Part shown: in pieces, positions 12,061 to 23,549 of the stretch
Layout of the letters: each line of letters opens with the position of its first letter
Position numbering within the stretch: position 1 is the first letter of the stretch
Assembly: GCA_963920665.1 (NCBI GenBank)
Contig: OY987266.1
Coordinates: 7,693,001 to 7,757,000 of the forward strand
Reading direction: 5' to 3'
Source: Straminergon stramineum
Taxonomy: Eukaryota; Streptophyta; Bryopsida; Hypnales; Calliergonaceae
DNA: 64,000 nt
The notes under the pieces: model-generated
Database searches by the model: none
Told to the model about the DNA's origin: nothing
What the model saw: only the letters and a program-made list of their open reading frames with translations
Made by a program: the position numbers and the translations under genes

Positions 12061-12471
12061 AAAATTCTAAAAAATGAATTCAGAAATTGCAAGTGAAAGT
12101 TGCTGTGACTACATAGTGAGCGTCCGCCCGTCCGCTCGGCGGACGGGGTCGCAAACGGGTAGACGGGATGGCGGACAGGGTCAGAGACGGGCAGACGGGT
12201 GGACGGGATGGTGGACAGGATGGCGGATGGGGTCGCGGACGGGATGGCGAACAGGGTCGCGAACGGGCAGACGGGCTACGGAAACCACGAACAGCGATGC
12301 GGACAGGGTCGCGGACGGGAAATTACCCTAGGGTAAAAACCAAATTTTTCGAATGTCACAGGACGTCCGGGGGGGTCACGGACGCGGACGCTGGCGGCTG
12401 CGTCAGAACGTCCTGTCAACCCTGTTTGCATGGCTGCTTATATACAACTGTTTGTTTCTCATGCACTTTAG

Positions 12472-12572
12472 CTTCAGCTCGATGCTCTCCTTCAATTCTA
12501 GCTCTACACTCTCTTTCAGCTCCAACTCCACACTCTCCTTCAACTCTAGCTCCACACTTTCCTTCAGATGTG
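12472..12572. repeat. 24-bp minisatellite, four copies
   Basis: Units of the form AGCTCCACACTCTCCTTCAA. On the minus strand they would encode the octapeptide ELKESVEL four times, within an ORF at 12403-12783. That ORF has no other recognisable feature, so I list only the repeat. Confidence 0.7.
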
Positions 12573-13485
12573 GCGTCGTCGTCGAAGACTCCCATGGCGA
12601 GCAAATCTCGAAATGATTCTTTTTCAGCTTCTTCCTTGGCCCACTCGAATAATGTAGCATTTTGTTCCTCTCCATACTCATCTTTGTCGCCTGCATAGTC
12701 TGAGAGGCTACTACCCTAGTCACGATGTTGCTGCCAACTCTCATTATCTCCCTCGCTAGCTTCATCAGAGAGACTACAATCACTCATGGTGCACCCACAG
12801 ATGTTACTATTTTTTTCCCTAATCAGATCACTGAATCATATGCATACACTTTGATTTTAAAGATGAGATCTCACAAGCTAAGAATTCACTGTAATTCTGT
12901 GCTAAACTTAAAGCTACTGCAGTCTCTCAACTTTGTTTGCCTTTTGCTCTCAAACAATGGATTTTTGCATTTTCTGCATGCATCTTCTATTAGTTTGGAG
13001 GCTCAACCGCCATGTCATGTGACATTTTCTTAAATATACTTTAAGACGTTTTATTTCCCATAATGAAATCGTTCAACAGTGTTTGAAAAACCGACGGTCA
13101 TTGCACTAAAAACCATGCTCATTTAATTTATGAAGAAGCCGTAGTTGGCATGTTTATCAATGGTTCTGACACCGTAGTCAACCTTCCACTTTTTATAGCA
13201 ATGGAAAAACGATGCACAAGAGGCCCTTGTTTAGTTCTCCTTCCATTGTAAATCAAAATTGATTGCACTCTGTCACCATAATTCTTTTTTATGCTATGTG
13301 AAATACAATCCTCATTCTGTGCTTAAACCGCACATAAGGATACCATTTATTACCACATTCATACTATATAATGACACACATAGGATGACAATGTCTTGCT
13401 AGGAAAATTCTCATCCATTTCAAGTGCACATTGCACCATTTCTGACCCTTTTATAGGGTTGGTTCAAAATTCCCAAACGGGATTT
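12573..13485. other. Right subterminal part of the pogo-like element, no gene seen
   Basis: Mixed-composition sequence leading to the right terminal repeat. No conserved coding motif and no further repeat was recognised. Confidence 0.5.
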
Positions 13486-13498
13486 GAGCCTCCTACCT
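13486..13498 (-). repeat. Right terminal inverted repeat of the pogo-like element
   Basis: GAGCCTCCTACCT, the exact inverse of 3933-3945, followed by the duplicated TA at 13499-13500. Confidence 0.85.
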
Positions 13499-15140
13499 TA
13501 CTAATTTGAAAACATGTGGAAAAAATTTCAGAAATTTTCACCATATGGATTGCAAAATATGAACTTTTTAATTCATAGAAATCCTTTTTTGGGCCTTGCA
13601 AAAAATTGGGTAGATGCACTTCACAAGGTCACATTTGTACAAAAAAATGTCTCAAATGATGGTGCTTCTTTGGATTCATTCTTCAAGGCCAAGTAGTTAC
13701 ATACTTGAAAAATTTTAGATCATTTGGAATTGTACAACATATAGGAAAAAAAATAGTAAATAGAAAGATTGAAGTTGAGAATGATTTAAAATACAAAATT
13801 GTTACGAATTTTGTTATGGAATTGAAAAATGTCAATTCCAATGGTTGCAATGTTTTCATAATAAATCTACATCCTATGATTTTATTTTTTTCAAAAAATA
13901 TTGAAACTTGAGTAAAATAAAGGACTTCAAAGTTAATTTTAGAGTAGAAAATCCATAACTACCCGCAAACTAAAACTCCTCATGACTTTCACCTCATTAT
14001 TCAAAATGGAATGATTCAAAGCTTTCTATGTATATATAAATCTAGAAATCTTGTTTCAAATTTTTATTTTTGGAAAAAGTGATTTTTTTTATTTACCCGA
14101 GTTGCTTGAGTTGGCAAAGAAACTACAGACCATACAATAACTTTTAAACCATATAGTCAAAAGTTATGAAAATTGTTGGGCTTAAAAGCTACTCCTCAAC
14201 AAGATGTTGAATGCAATTTTTTTTTTAAATTTCAAAATTCCACTCATAGTGGTGTGATTGCAAGAAACACCTATCCTATTTGTTGCATTTTCAATAGTAC
14301 TCATGATTTTTTCAAGAGTATTTTAAAATTAGAAAAATAATTTTTTTCAAAATTTAAAAAATATGAATAATGTATATACCTTTAAGATGAAGGTACCTAT
14401 GGAAGGAATTGCATAGAAAAATTCTCTAAGTAGGTGAACTAGAAAAGTGTCAAATCTTAAGAAAATACATACCTTGATGTTTTAATTAGGGAAAAATAGT
14501 AAAAATAAAAAAAAATACACGAAATAAAAATTAGCCACTTGTAACAACTCTATGGAGATGGCCATTCACCAAAAGAACCACCAAAATAGTATTTTATATG
14601 TTTCAAAATGCAAGCAAAAAGAAGCTCACTTTGTAGACTTCCACACCATAGAAAATTATTTATTTTAAAAATTCCTTCATCCATTAGCTATAAGTCTACT
14701 AGAAGACCGTCTTCTCAAAATTTCAGCTCAAAATTCATTTATTTGGGTTCTAAAAAGTACTCAAAAACTCCAAACTAGTAAGTGTGACATTGAATTGGGT
14801 TCTATTTTTGGATAGTATATTATTTTTAAAAATTACGAAAAAATTAGGCAAGTTCTATAATAGTCTTGAGTACCTTCCCTATAAATCTTAAATAATTTTG
14901 AGTCAAAACACAAAATTTATGGCCAAAAATCATATCAATATGCAATGTGTGATGCAAAATAGAATAGGTGTTTCTTGCAATTACTCAGTGAGCTACCCAA
15001 AATACCTACAATGACAACAAACTTTGTTTGGGACTTTAGAGGTTAAAGTTTAGACCCAAAACATAGAAATCTCCAATCACACGTACTTGACCAAAATTGC
15101 TATGTTGCCAAATTCAACAAGCTAATCCTTTAGGGGTTAA
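13499..15140 (+). mobile_element. Right part of the interrupted TTAA-bounded element
   Basis: Continues the repeat begun at 3796 and aligns with 32053-32828 and with the inverse of 44036-44840. Shared landmarks are TTGGAATTGTACAACATATA, CCTATGATTTTATTTTTTTC and the CCCGAGTTG..TTGAG stretch. It ends CCTTTAGGGGTTAA at 15127-15140. The sequence right after it continues the RLK 5' flank. It carries another insertion at about 14255-14983. An internal ACTTTAGAGGTTAA at 15033-15046 matches the point where the RLK2 copy ends. Confidence 0.82.
14255..14983. mobile_element. Third-level nested transposon with about 25-bp inverted ends
   Basis: The left end GTGATTGCAAGAAACACCTA and the right end in inverse (GTAATTGCAAGAAACACCTA) match, and the match continues into TYCTATTT. 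The copy at about 32770 lacks the whole segment and reads CCACTCATAGTGGGCTGCCC straight through. The flanks suggest an imperfect 7-9-bp duplication (CATAGTG against CTCAGTG). No ORF. The superfamily is not assigned; MULE or hAT would fit the duplication length. Confidence 0.65.
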
Positions 15141-15799
15141 TCTACCATTTGAAGGGATCCTTTTGGATTTACCATTGCAACCATGTAGGGAATTCAAAGG
15201 ACCACAATAGAATTCAATAGGACAAAAATAGTCCCCCACTAGAGACGACAATGGGAAGCTGTATGTTTTTGCTATGACCACCTATAATGTGTGTATATAT
15301 TGAAAACTGAGTTGACCAAAAACCATGTCAAAAACTCTCTTATTTACATTTCTATTGCAACAAGAAAATTGTTAAAAGGGTCCGCAATTGGTATAATACC
15401 TTATATGGTAGACCTGACATACATTCCGAACACATATTGGTAGCCGTGACATACATTCATAACGCGTACATGGTAGACCTGACGAATATTCAGAAGCATC
15501 TTTAGTTTACACTTGACATCAATCGTGCGCGTAAATCGTATACTAATTCTGATTTCGGATGTCTTGAAATCCGTTGTCTCCCAAATGCGGGAGAAACGAT
15601 AGCCAGGTCCACCATCGCCACTTTGCTTCTCGGAATCCTCAACCAGAGTGGATCACAACTTCTTCTCTGCCAGAGGACGCTGACCTTGAAATCCTCGACT
15701 GCTACAACTACCACTTGATCGATAACAATTGGAGCTAAGCTAGGATTGTGTTCTTGCAACTAAAGAAACAAAATTGCTTAGCTTCACCATTCTGTAGCT
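15141..15799. repeat. 5' flank of RLK1, part 2
   Basis: Aligns with 27948-28599 and with 57571-58632. Shared landmarks are ATAGTCCCCCACTAG, TTCAGAAGCATCT, GACATCAATCGTGCGCGTAA, the TCTCCCAAAYGCGGGAGA stretch and CACTTGATCGATAACAATTG just before the start codon. Minus-strand ORFs within it are shadows. It probably contains the promoter and 5' leader, but no core element could be pinned down. Confidence 0.7.
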
Positions 15800-17561
15800 A
15801 TGGCTGACACTCAATTCGGCATGAAGGAGCTGACACTTTTTCAACACTTTTTCTATGCGCTACTACTCTTCTCGTCTTCATTCGTCACTTGCACCACAAC
15901 GACCCAGCATTACGATGTAATTCAATGTAAGTCTTTGGTCGGTGGTGCAGTATTTTCAAGTTTTGAAGATTATCGGTAGCTGTAGAAACTGCAGCTTTAG
16001 GGATAAATCAGAGGTTCCAATTCTTGCAATTCTTGTTCTGCACTTTGGTAGGTTGTTATTACTTTGGAATCAGCCCGGTTCATGTTTCTTCATAGGACTA
16101 GGAACTCTCTTTGTAGAGTTTGGTTGTAGGTCCCAAAGTTCTGAACTTAACTTGGTCCTGTGAGATATCTGGATTGTATTCCCGTATTAATTGAAATGGC
16201 AGGACTTCATTAGATTCTCGCGTTCTTAGTTTTCGGAGTTCTGTGGCTTTGAGTGACTGTATGTTTGTGATTTGAAACATGCCGATGTAGATGTGTGAGC
16301 GTTTTTTTGTGTGAATTTGCAGTGGATGCTCTGCAAGCCGTTTGGAATAACTGGAACCGAAGCACTCCCGACTCTTTGAGTAACTTGGCAGGCTGGAGCT
16401 CCTCTCAAGGAGTCCCTTGCAAGCAGTAAATGAATGGAGAGCCTAATTGGCGTGGAGTGCAGTGCCTCACTAACGTGAAGTGTATGTGGCATATTGGTAT
16501 TATTGGTTCAGGCACCAACAAGGGGGACTGCAGTGCTTTCATCGTTGGCCTGTAAGTGTACAATCATGATTCAAATGAAATCGATCACAAGGAGCGTGTG
16601 ACTTTTTGAGTTTCTCTGTAAATGTGTGTCTATTTAGGGTTCTGATTAACTAACAAGGTTTGAATGGCGACACAGAAGCTTGAACAATGCATCCATTGTC
16701 GGCAGTTTACCGCCAGCTATTGGAAACATCACCACACTGACGACACTGTGAGTCTTTTAACTTAGGCTGCCCAAATAAAGTTTCCCATGATGTTCTGTAG
16801 TTCTGGAACGTTCTAGAATTTCGGGTTTTTGAATTCAAAGGGAACTTGGTATTAAGTCTGGCCTTTGATTCCCTTTTATCTTGTTATGGTTATGATCTGC
16901 TTTTCCATCGTTCTTGTATCGTTGGTAACCCTGCTATGAACTGGACAACTTCCCTTTATTGGAAAGGTGATGGTCATTCACGGGGTTGAATGTCGACCAT
17001 CTTACAACCCTGTGACAATAATGGTTTGCAATGCATAAAATAGTGTTTCAACTGATAAAAAATGAACTATACCATTCAAGATGCTTTAAGATGGGGAGGT
17101 TTCGCAACTCCTTGTGCTTGTTTCCCATTTGGGAAGGCCGGAGTTATAAGCGCACTAGGGTTAATAAGTAAGATTCATTTGAGGTTAGGTCAATTTGGAT
17201 ACAAAACTCTTCTACCCTTCTCTTCATTGAGCTATCTTGTGGGTTGTGGGCTGCAGAGAGCTGACAGGAAATCCAAACCTGAGTGGACCTCTCCCAGCGA
17301 CATTAGGGGGCACTCAACTCAATACTTTGTAAGTCTCATAATTCCCCCCCTCGATCTTCTCGTTGTTTTTGTGGGCGATCCTTTCGATTTTGAGACACTC
17401 CAACATTTATGGTGTAGATGTATGAAATGTGATGCTGCACTTTTCTCACAGAGATCTTCATGACAAAGCGTTTTATGGCGAAATTCCAGCCTTCGGAAGC
17501 TTCGAGTGGGCTTTGACAGTGTAAGCTTCTCAGTCAGCCGCCAATTCCCAATCATGAGTGC

Positions 17562-18155
17562 TTAACCCGTAAAGGACCATAAGGTCACCATGTGGCTTCT
17601 GCAACTACATTTGTAGAAAATGAAAAATGTGAACTTCACTAATAGTCTATGAACATGAAAGAGCCCCGAGAGGGTTTTTTTGATTGTTTCCACTAGTGCA
17701 ATCGGATGGAGAAAGGATCAAGTGAGCAATTTTGGGTGATTATTTCGAGAATGGAAAAGGTGTTTTGGATTGTCATTTTCACATCCTTGTGTCATTTTTT
17801 TTTCACCACTCAAAATGATCTAAAAAAATTACACATCTAAATCATGATGATATGTACTAATGGAAAAGAAATAAGAGTTTTTGGATCACTTCTGAGCATT
17901 CTGATTTCATAAATCCAATTTCTGCATATGTACAAAGTTCCGTCTAATTGGATATCTTTCATCAATCTTTTCAATAGTGACATTTCTTAAAAATTGTTGA
18001 TCTTTTTCTCATATGAGAGCTACATGAATCATCTTTCATTTCATTGGTGGTGATCATCAAAATCATTGTGCACATTTGAGGAATTAGGCTTGTCACAAGA
18101 GCTAGTCAACAAAATAGAGCTTTGCTGAAACACCCTTGGTCTTTTAAAAGGTTAA
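17562..18155 (+). mobile_element. TTAA-bounded element in RLK1 intron 4 (594 bp)
   Basis: Starts TTAACCCGTAAAGGACC and ends GGTCTTTTAAAAGGTTAA. The RLK2 intron lacks it and has a single TTAA at 30369-30372, with matching flanks (GAGTGC on the left, CTCTATAGTTT on the right against CTGTGTAGTTCC here). RLK3 has the same insertion at 60363-60968. No ORF. Confidence 0.85.
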
Positions 18156-18704
18156 CTGTGTAGTTCCAACTGACAAAATATCATAAAAGTCATTATAACA
18201 TTGTTGTCTTAAAAATTCTTCACCAGGCTTGAAGTGTAATATGCTTAAAAGGATGGACAAATATACTTGCACTTATGCCTAGATTTGCAACTTCACCTCA
18301 ACTTTATGTTGGTGGAGGCTTGAGGGAGGAGGTATTTGGAAGGGATCTTGGAAGAAGCTTGACATATATTAATTCACATTTATTGGCTTTGTACCAATGA
18401 GAGTAGGCTTTGCATTGACAACAACTACATCTAGGGTCGTGTCCTGTTTCTCACCTTGCCAGGCCACTTGAGGTTGGCAAGTTTGTACTCTTTTTCTTTG
18501 CACTGAAACCCCATTTCATTTGTTTCTAAAGAAACCCCAAAAACAACAACTACATCTGCAATGAATGAGAGGAAGTTTGAGTAGATGACCATTTGTTAAG
18601 TACGCCAATTATATAGTGATTGGGCATCTTGTGACTTGTTGTTGACTACATAGCTGCTTATTAACTTTATCCTTTAGAAGCCAAATGGAATCCAGGATGT
18701 ATTC

Positions 18705-18934
18705 TTAACTCCTAAACGCAAGGGTGGATGTTTTTTGTCCGATCAATGACAAGGAATTCTCGTGTATAGGACAGAAGTGAAACTATTCATCCTCGGAATT
18801 ACAGGTGAAAAGGGAAGATCTTCAACATTAGTTTGGCTCCCAATGAGTATTTTTGATTTTTTCCAAGTAGATGATGTACCACGGTTCCAAAATGTTTGAT
18901 TTCCACGATCACCAGCCCGGCGTTCAAGGGTTAA
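18705..18934 (-). mobile_element. TTAA-bounded MITE, 230 bp, in RLK1 intron 4
   Basis: Read on the minus strand it starts TTAACCCTTGAACGCCGGGC and ends GCGTTTAGGAGTTAA. It is homologous in the opposite orientation to 38149-38378, which is the same length. RLK2 and RLK3 lack it; their flanks join at GTGA (30794-30797) and GTAA, so the duplicated tetranucleotide replaces a near-TTAA site. Confidence 0.85.
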
Positions 18935-21900
18935 AGAATGTATGACCTCACGACCTGCATTGGCATTGGAACAGGGACCTGAGTGGCAATCGGTTCAATG
19001 GCACGTTCCCACTATACCAAATCCAAACTATGATATACCTTCAGAAATTGAGCTTGGGCAGAAATGACTTCGAGGGAGAGATACCTGAACGTGCATTTGA
19101 GAACTTCACGCAGCTCGTCAGCTTGTAAGAACTTTCCCTTTCATTCACGGTTACATTTATGAGGGCCTATGTGTGTTTCGTAGCAGAAGATCTAAGCCTT
19201 GAAAGTTGTTGCAGGGATCTATCCAACAACAGGTTCAATGGATCTCTGCCGAATCTGACAATGATTAACCACCTCCAAGTTTTGCGAGTAGCATTACCCT
19301 GTCTATTTCTTGCAGTCCCTCTTAGTTGCTCTCAATTTAGGGTATAGTAACTTTGCAGGTATTATTATTCAACGTCGTTAACCTTTTTATGTATACTAAT
19401 TTAATGAAGGAAGGAAATTTGTATTTATATGATTCAAGAAAGCAACCATTAGTGTGGCAATTAACACAATTAGAGAGTCAACTCATTCCTTTGTTTGATA
19501 ATGCTCTAAGAAGCTTCTTACTGGATGAAGGCAGTGGTTGAATGTGATTGATCGGATAAACGTATCTTGCTCAACATCAACGGGCTAATTTGGTGTGTCG
19601 CTGACCAGAAATCCTTCAACCTCTCTTTCTCATCTTGAATTGACAGGGATATGTCCAATAACAATTTCTCCGGGACACTGCCAGATTGGTCAATGATGTC
19701 TTCCTTACGCACTGTGTAAGTAATTTCTGCAACCTGTAGTGGTTCATTCCCCTGGAATCCTACTCTAACAATGGATTTTCTTCAATCTAAGCGCGAAAAG
19801 ATTGAGGCAACAATTCTTAGATGCTTGAATTTTTGGTTCTGGTTACGTGCAGAGATTTATCTACCAACAACCTCTCTGGAACTCTGTCGGCTTTTTCTTT
19901 GATCGAGAATCTCCAAACTCTGTGAGCGACACTTCCTTGTGATATTTTCTTGCAATCAATGCTCGTCACCATGTATCCCAATTTGCAACTGCTTGTAAAT
20001 GCACCTTAGAGATTAGAGCACTGGATTAGGGTTTAGGGTTTCAAGTTTCGGAACTCTACAATTTGGAAAATCTATTTCAATTAAATTAGACTGTTTCAAG
20101 AATGTTTAAACGCCATAGAGAGATGGATCATGAGGAAGCAAGGGTCAATTTTACGGGACCTTCTCACGATTCATGGAAGAATCTGCCCATGATTCACTGA
20201 AAAGCCATCTTATGAATAACCTATGTATATCTACTGGTATCTACTTATGTCACGATGACAACTAATTCACAATTTCGATGAAATGAATTTGGGACCCTCT
20301 TCATTTCCAACTTCCAATTACATGCCTCATGATTGATGTCCGAAAGCCATTGATATGTCTAGTTTGACTGAGAACCCTAATTTCGGGCTTCATCGTGGGC
20401 AATGGGACACACTCTATCAATTCCAATCAATTAATTCTTCGTTCTTGTGTGCCTGTAATTCCCAAGAATTTGAGCAGGAATGTATTCAGTGGATCGTTTC
20501 TGTTATTATCATACTTCAGCACGACCCAGAACAAGTCTCTTTCGGTGTTGGATCTATCCCACAATCAGTTGGCAGGTTCTCTGGATTCCTGGACCAGCTC
20601 AAAGCTTGGCTCTCTTCAGGAATTGTAAGTTGCTTATTCTCCCTTCCTAATCATTGTGATGAAGTAGACACCGTAGCCATGTGAATCATAGTTTCTGAAC
20701 ATACTTTGGGTGGGATAGCCATCACTTCAAGGTGTCCTAAAAGTCTAGGTGTGTCACAATTACAATTGACAAGGTTTATGTTAGAGCTTGTTTCAGAGGT
20801 CAACGCAACTAGGTTTATTAGAATACCTCGAGGGTGTTTTCTACTTGCGAATTTAGATTCCTGCATGTTATGTATGCTTTTCTGGTCTATACTCAATATG
20901 ATTGTTGAGGAGGGTGCGAGAAAAATCCCTCTAGAAATGATCTTCATGTCAACTTGTTGGGTGAACTTTTCCATTACTTGAAAGTTGCTGACAAGAATAT
21001 TTTTCCAGGTACCTAGACTTCAATAATATTATCGGGACACTTAACATCAGTAGACTTGCTGAGCAAGGGTTGCTTATGACGAAATCTAACAACTCAGCTG
21101 GGCTTACACTGGGAGTTGTTTCGTTGATGAACAATAGCATAAGCGAGGTTCTGTATGCTGGGATTGACATTGAAAAGGTCACCACAGTTTTCAGGTGAGC
21201 ACCTACTGTATGTCTGAGTGCTTGTACTGCTCGAAATTCTGACTTGTTCCGTTATTAACCATTTACGACCTGGGCTTGGGTAGAATGGAGGGGAATCCTT
21301 TCTGCGCCAAACCAGACTCTAGTGACGGAACGAGATGTTTTTGCAAACAAGTTTGCTTCAACTCAGGTATTACATCTCTGAGCTAAAGTCCACTAACAAG
21401 GATTACAGAGAAATTGGAATATTTCAAGAACTTTTGGACAGCATTGCTAATAAAACGTTCTCCATGATTCACAAGGAGATTTTTTTGTGGTCACAACGAT
21501 CATTTGGAGTCCTCCCTATAATTCACATGGAGTCCTCTGTGTGATCACTATGACCATTGAGAGACTTTCCCGTGAAATCATGGCATATATTTTCTTGATA
21601 CTCTCGCAATGTTGCTATCAAAATCTTCCTGAAACAGTCTATTTATTCGGAATCATTATGTCATGTTCGTATTCTCAATGCACGACGGTCCTGACGAGAT
21701 CGTTGTTTTGTTTCAGCTCCATTGCTTAAGAGTGACAAGCGCAAGGTTGTGATCATCGTTGTGGTGACTGTTGTATCGTCTTTACTGGTCCTTGTGATCA
21801 GTCTGGCTGCTCTGTTTCATAGAAATAAAAGATACGAACGGTATCTCCAACTTCAGGTTCAACAAAGTAAGTATTTTTCCCTGCATCACGGGGTCCTACT

Positions 21901-23300
21901 CGTCCTGCTTGCCTGATCGTGGCTTAGGTTTGTTGCAGATTCAATTCAAGAGGCAATTTGGGAATTGTAATGTATTTTCATGTGAAACGAGTCTGGTACA
22001 ATTGTGGGTGTCTGAAGCACTGAACCATGTACTTCGTCCAGAATTTGAAGAGTTCGAAGTCAAGCCTACAATATTCCCCTACAACCAGCTTAAGACTACC
22101 ACACGAGACTTCCACCTCGATACGAAGTTGGGCCAAGGAGCCTACGGGGCAGTATTCAAGGTCATATTTTTGGACAACCACAGCAAAGAGTAAATTCAAT
22201 ACAATATAATTGGATCCGTAAATGGATATTTCATTCCAGAAGCACCCTCCTCGATTATGGATCTTGTTCGAGTAGGCAGAGTTGCCAAGATGTAATAGTG
22301 ACAGTAACTTGTGCACTTGAAGCACTATCCTTATTTATGGTTATGACATCATTTTTTCCGTTGTTGCAGGGCATACTGTCCAGTGGACATGTGGTGGCTG
22401 TGAAGCAATTATTCGCCAAGACTAATCAGGGCATAGATGAATTCTTGAATGAGGTAGTTCTGTTAACTGGAATGAAGCACCGAAACCTTGTGAATTTGAA
22501 AGGATGTTGCATTCGTGAACAGCAAAGGTTGCTGGTGTACGAGTACGTGGATAACTATGATATTGACCATGTTCTGCTCGGTGAGTCAAGTCTCCCAACT
22601 TTTAGATTCTACTGGGAACTTGTTATTCTACTTCAAATGTGTGTTAATTAGTTTCATGGATTTCGGTATACTATCATAACGTTCCATAACCCAAAGTCTT
22701 TCTCCTGTGAAGCCTAACTGAAGGATGGAATAGTCCTCCCTGCCTGTAGTCTTGGGGAGGGATTATCTGAAGTAACCAGTAACTTCCACAGTCCCTGGCT
22801 TCGTGGGAAGACAAGGGACACCCTAAGTTTGGTTGATTATATTACGTTGTGTGCATATGCACTCCTAAACTACAAACCACTTGCATGACAAATGTATGCT
22901 TTAATTCTATTAAGTTTTCGGAGCCAATCATCTAATTCACGCTTCTTTTTTTACAGCTGGTCCAAACAAGGCCCTCCTAAGTTGGCCTGTGCGAATGCGG
23001 ATCTGCTTGGGAGTGGCTCGTGGCTTGCATTACCTTCATGCACTTGCTCATCCGAGGATCATACATCGAGATATCAAGGCTAGTAACATCTTATTGACCC
23101 AAAATTATGAAGCGAAAATAGCCGATTTTGGCTTGGCCTTGCTGTTCCCGGATGATGAGAGTTACATTTTGACCATGCACGTTGCTGGAACCAAGTGAGT
23201 CCCGAACTTACCCTGACCTTGTAAAGTTGACTTGGTCATGAAGCATGGCTTCCAAGTCTAGAGTTGTTTTTCTTCACATATATGAAAAGGGGACATGTGA

Positions 23301-23549
<249 letters not shown>

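Larger units (their letters stand above)
11045..12345 (-). repeat. Right GC-rich foldback array: four inverted units of about 270-295 bp
   Basis: Four copies of the unit described at 7985-8765, in the opposite orientation, with palindromes spaced 294, 271 and 292 bp apart. The array ends in GCGGACRGG-type repeats and AAATTACCCTAGGGTAA (12326-12342), which mirrors the left edge. Beyond it, GTCAACCCTG at 12415-12424 mirrors CAGGGTTGAC at 7892-7901, so the inverted relationship extends somewhat past both arrays. Confidence 0.85.
3933..13498 (-). mobile_element. 9.6-kb pogo/Tc1-mariner-type transposon with foldback arrays
   Basis: Bounded by perfect 13-bp terminal inverted repeats AGGTAGGAGGCTC (3933-3945) and GAGCCTCCTACCT (13486-13498), each flanked by TA (3931-3932 and 13499-13500). 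The flanks join into an uninterrupted copy of the TTAA element: GTAGTA-TA-CTAATTTG here against GTAGTACACTGATTTG at about 32047. Inside are a minisatellite, a pogo-like transposase pseudogene on the minus strand (5299-7932), and a symmetrical GC-rich array region with palindromes (about 7985-12400) around an AT-rich core. The TA duplication and a CENP-B/pogo-type transposase agree with each other. It is unusually long for this superfamily; the internal arrays account for much of that. The transposase is broken, so it is probably not autonomous now. Confidence 0.85.

Noticed and set aside
7985..12345. CRISPR-like array of palindromic repeats
   Set aside because: Repeats are 65 bp, 269-294 bp apart with homologous (not unique) spacers, in opposed orientations, in a eukaryotic genome; a CRISPR array does not fit.
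12168..12783. ORFs at 12168-12698 (+) and 12403-12783 (-)
   Set aside because: Built from GCGGACGG repeats and a 24-bp minisatellite, without any conserved domain.
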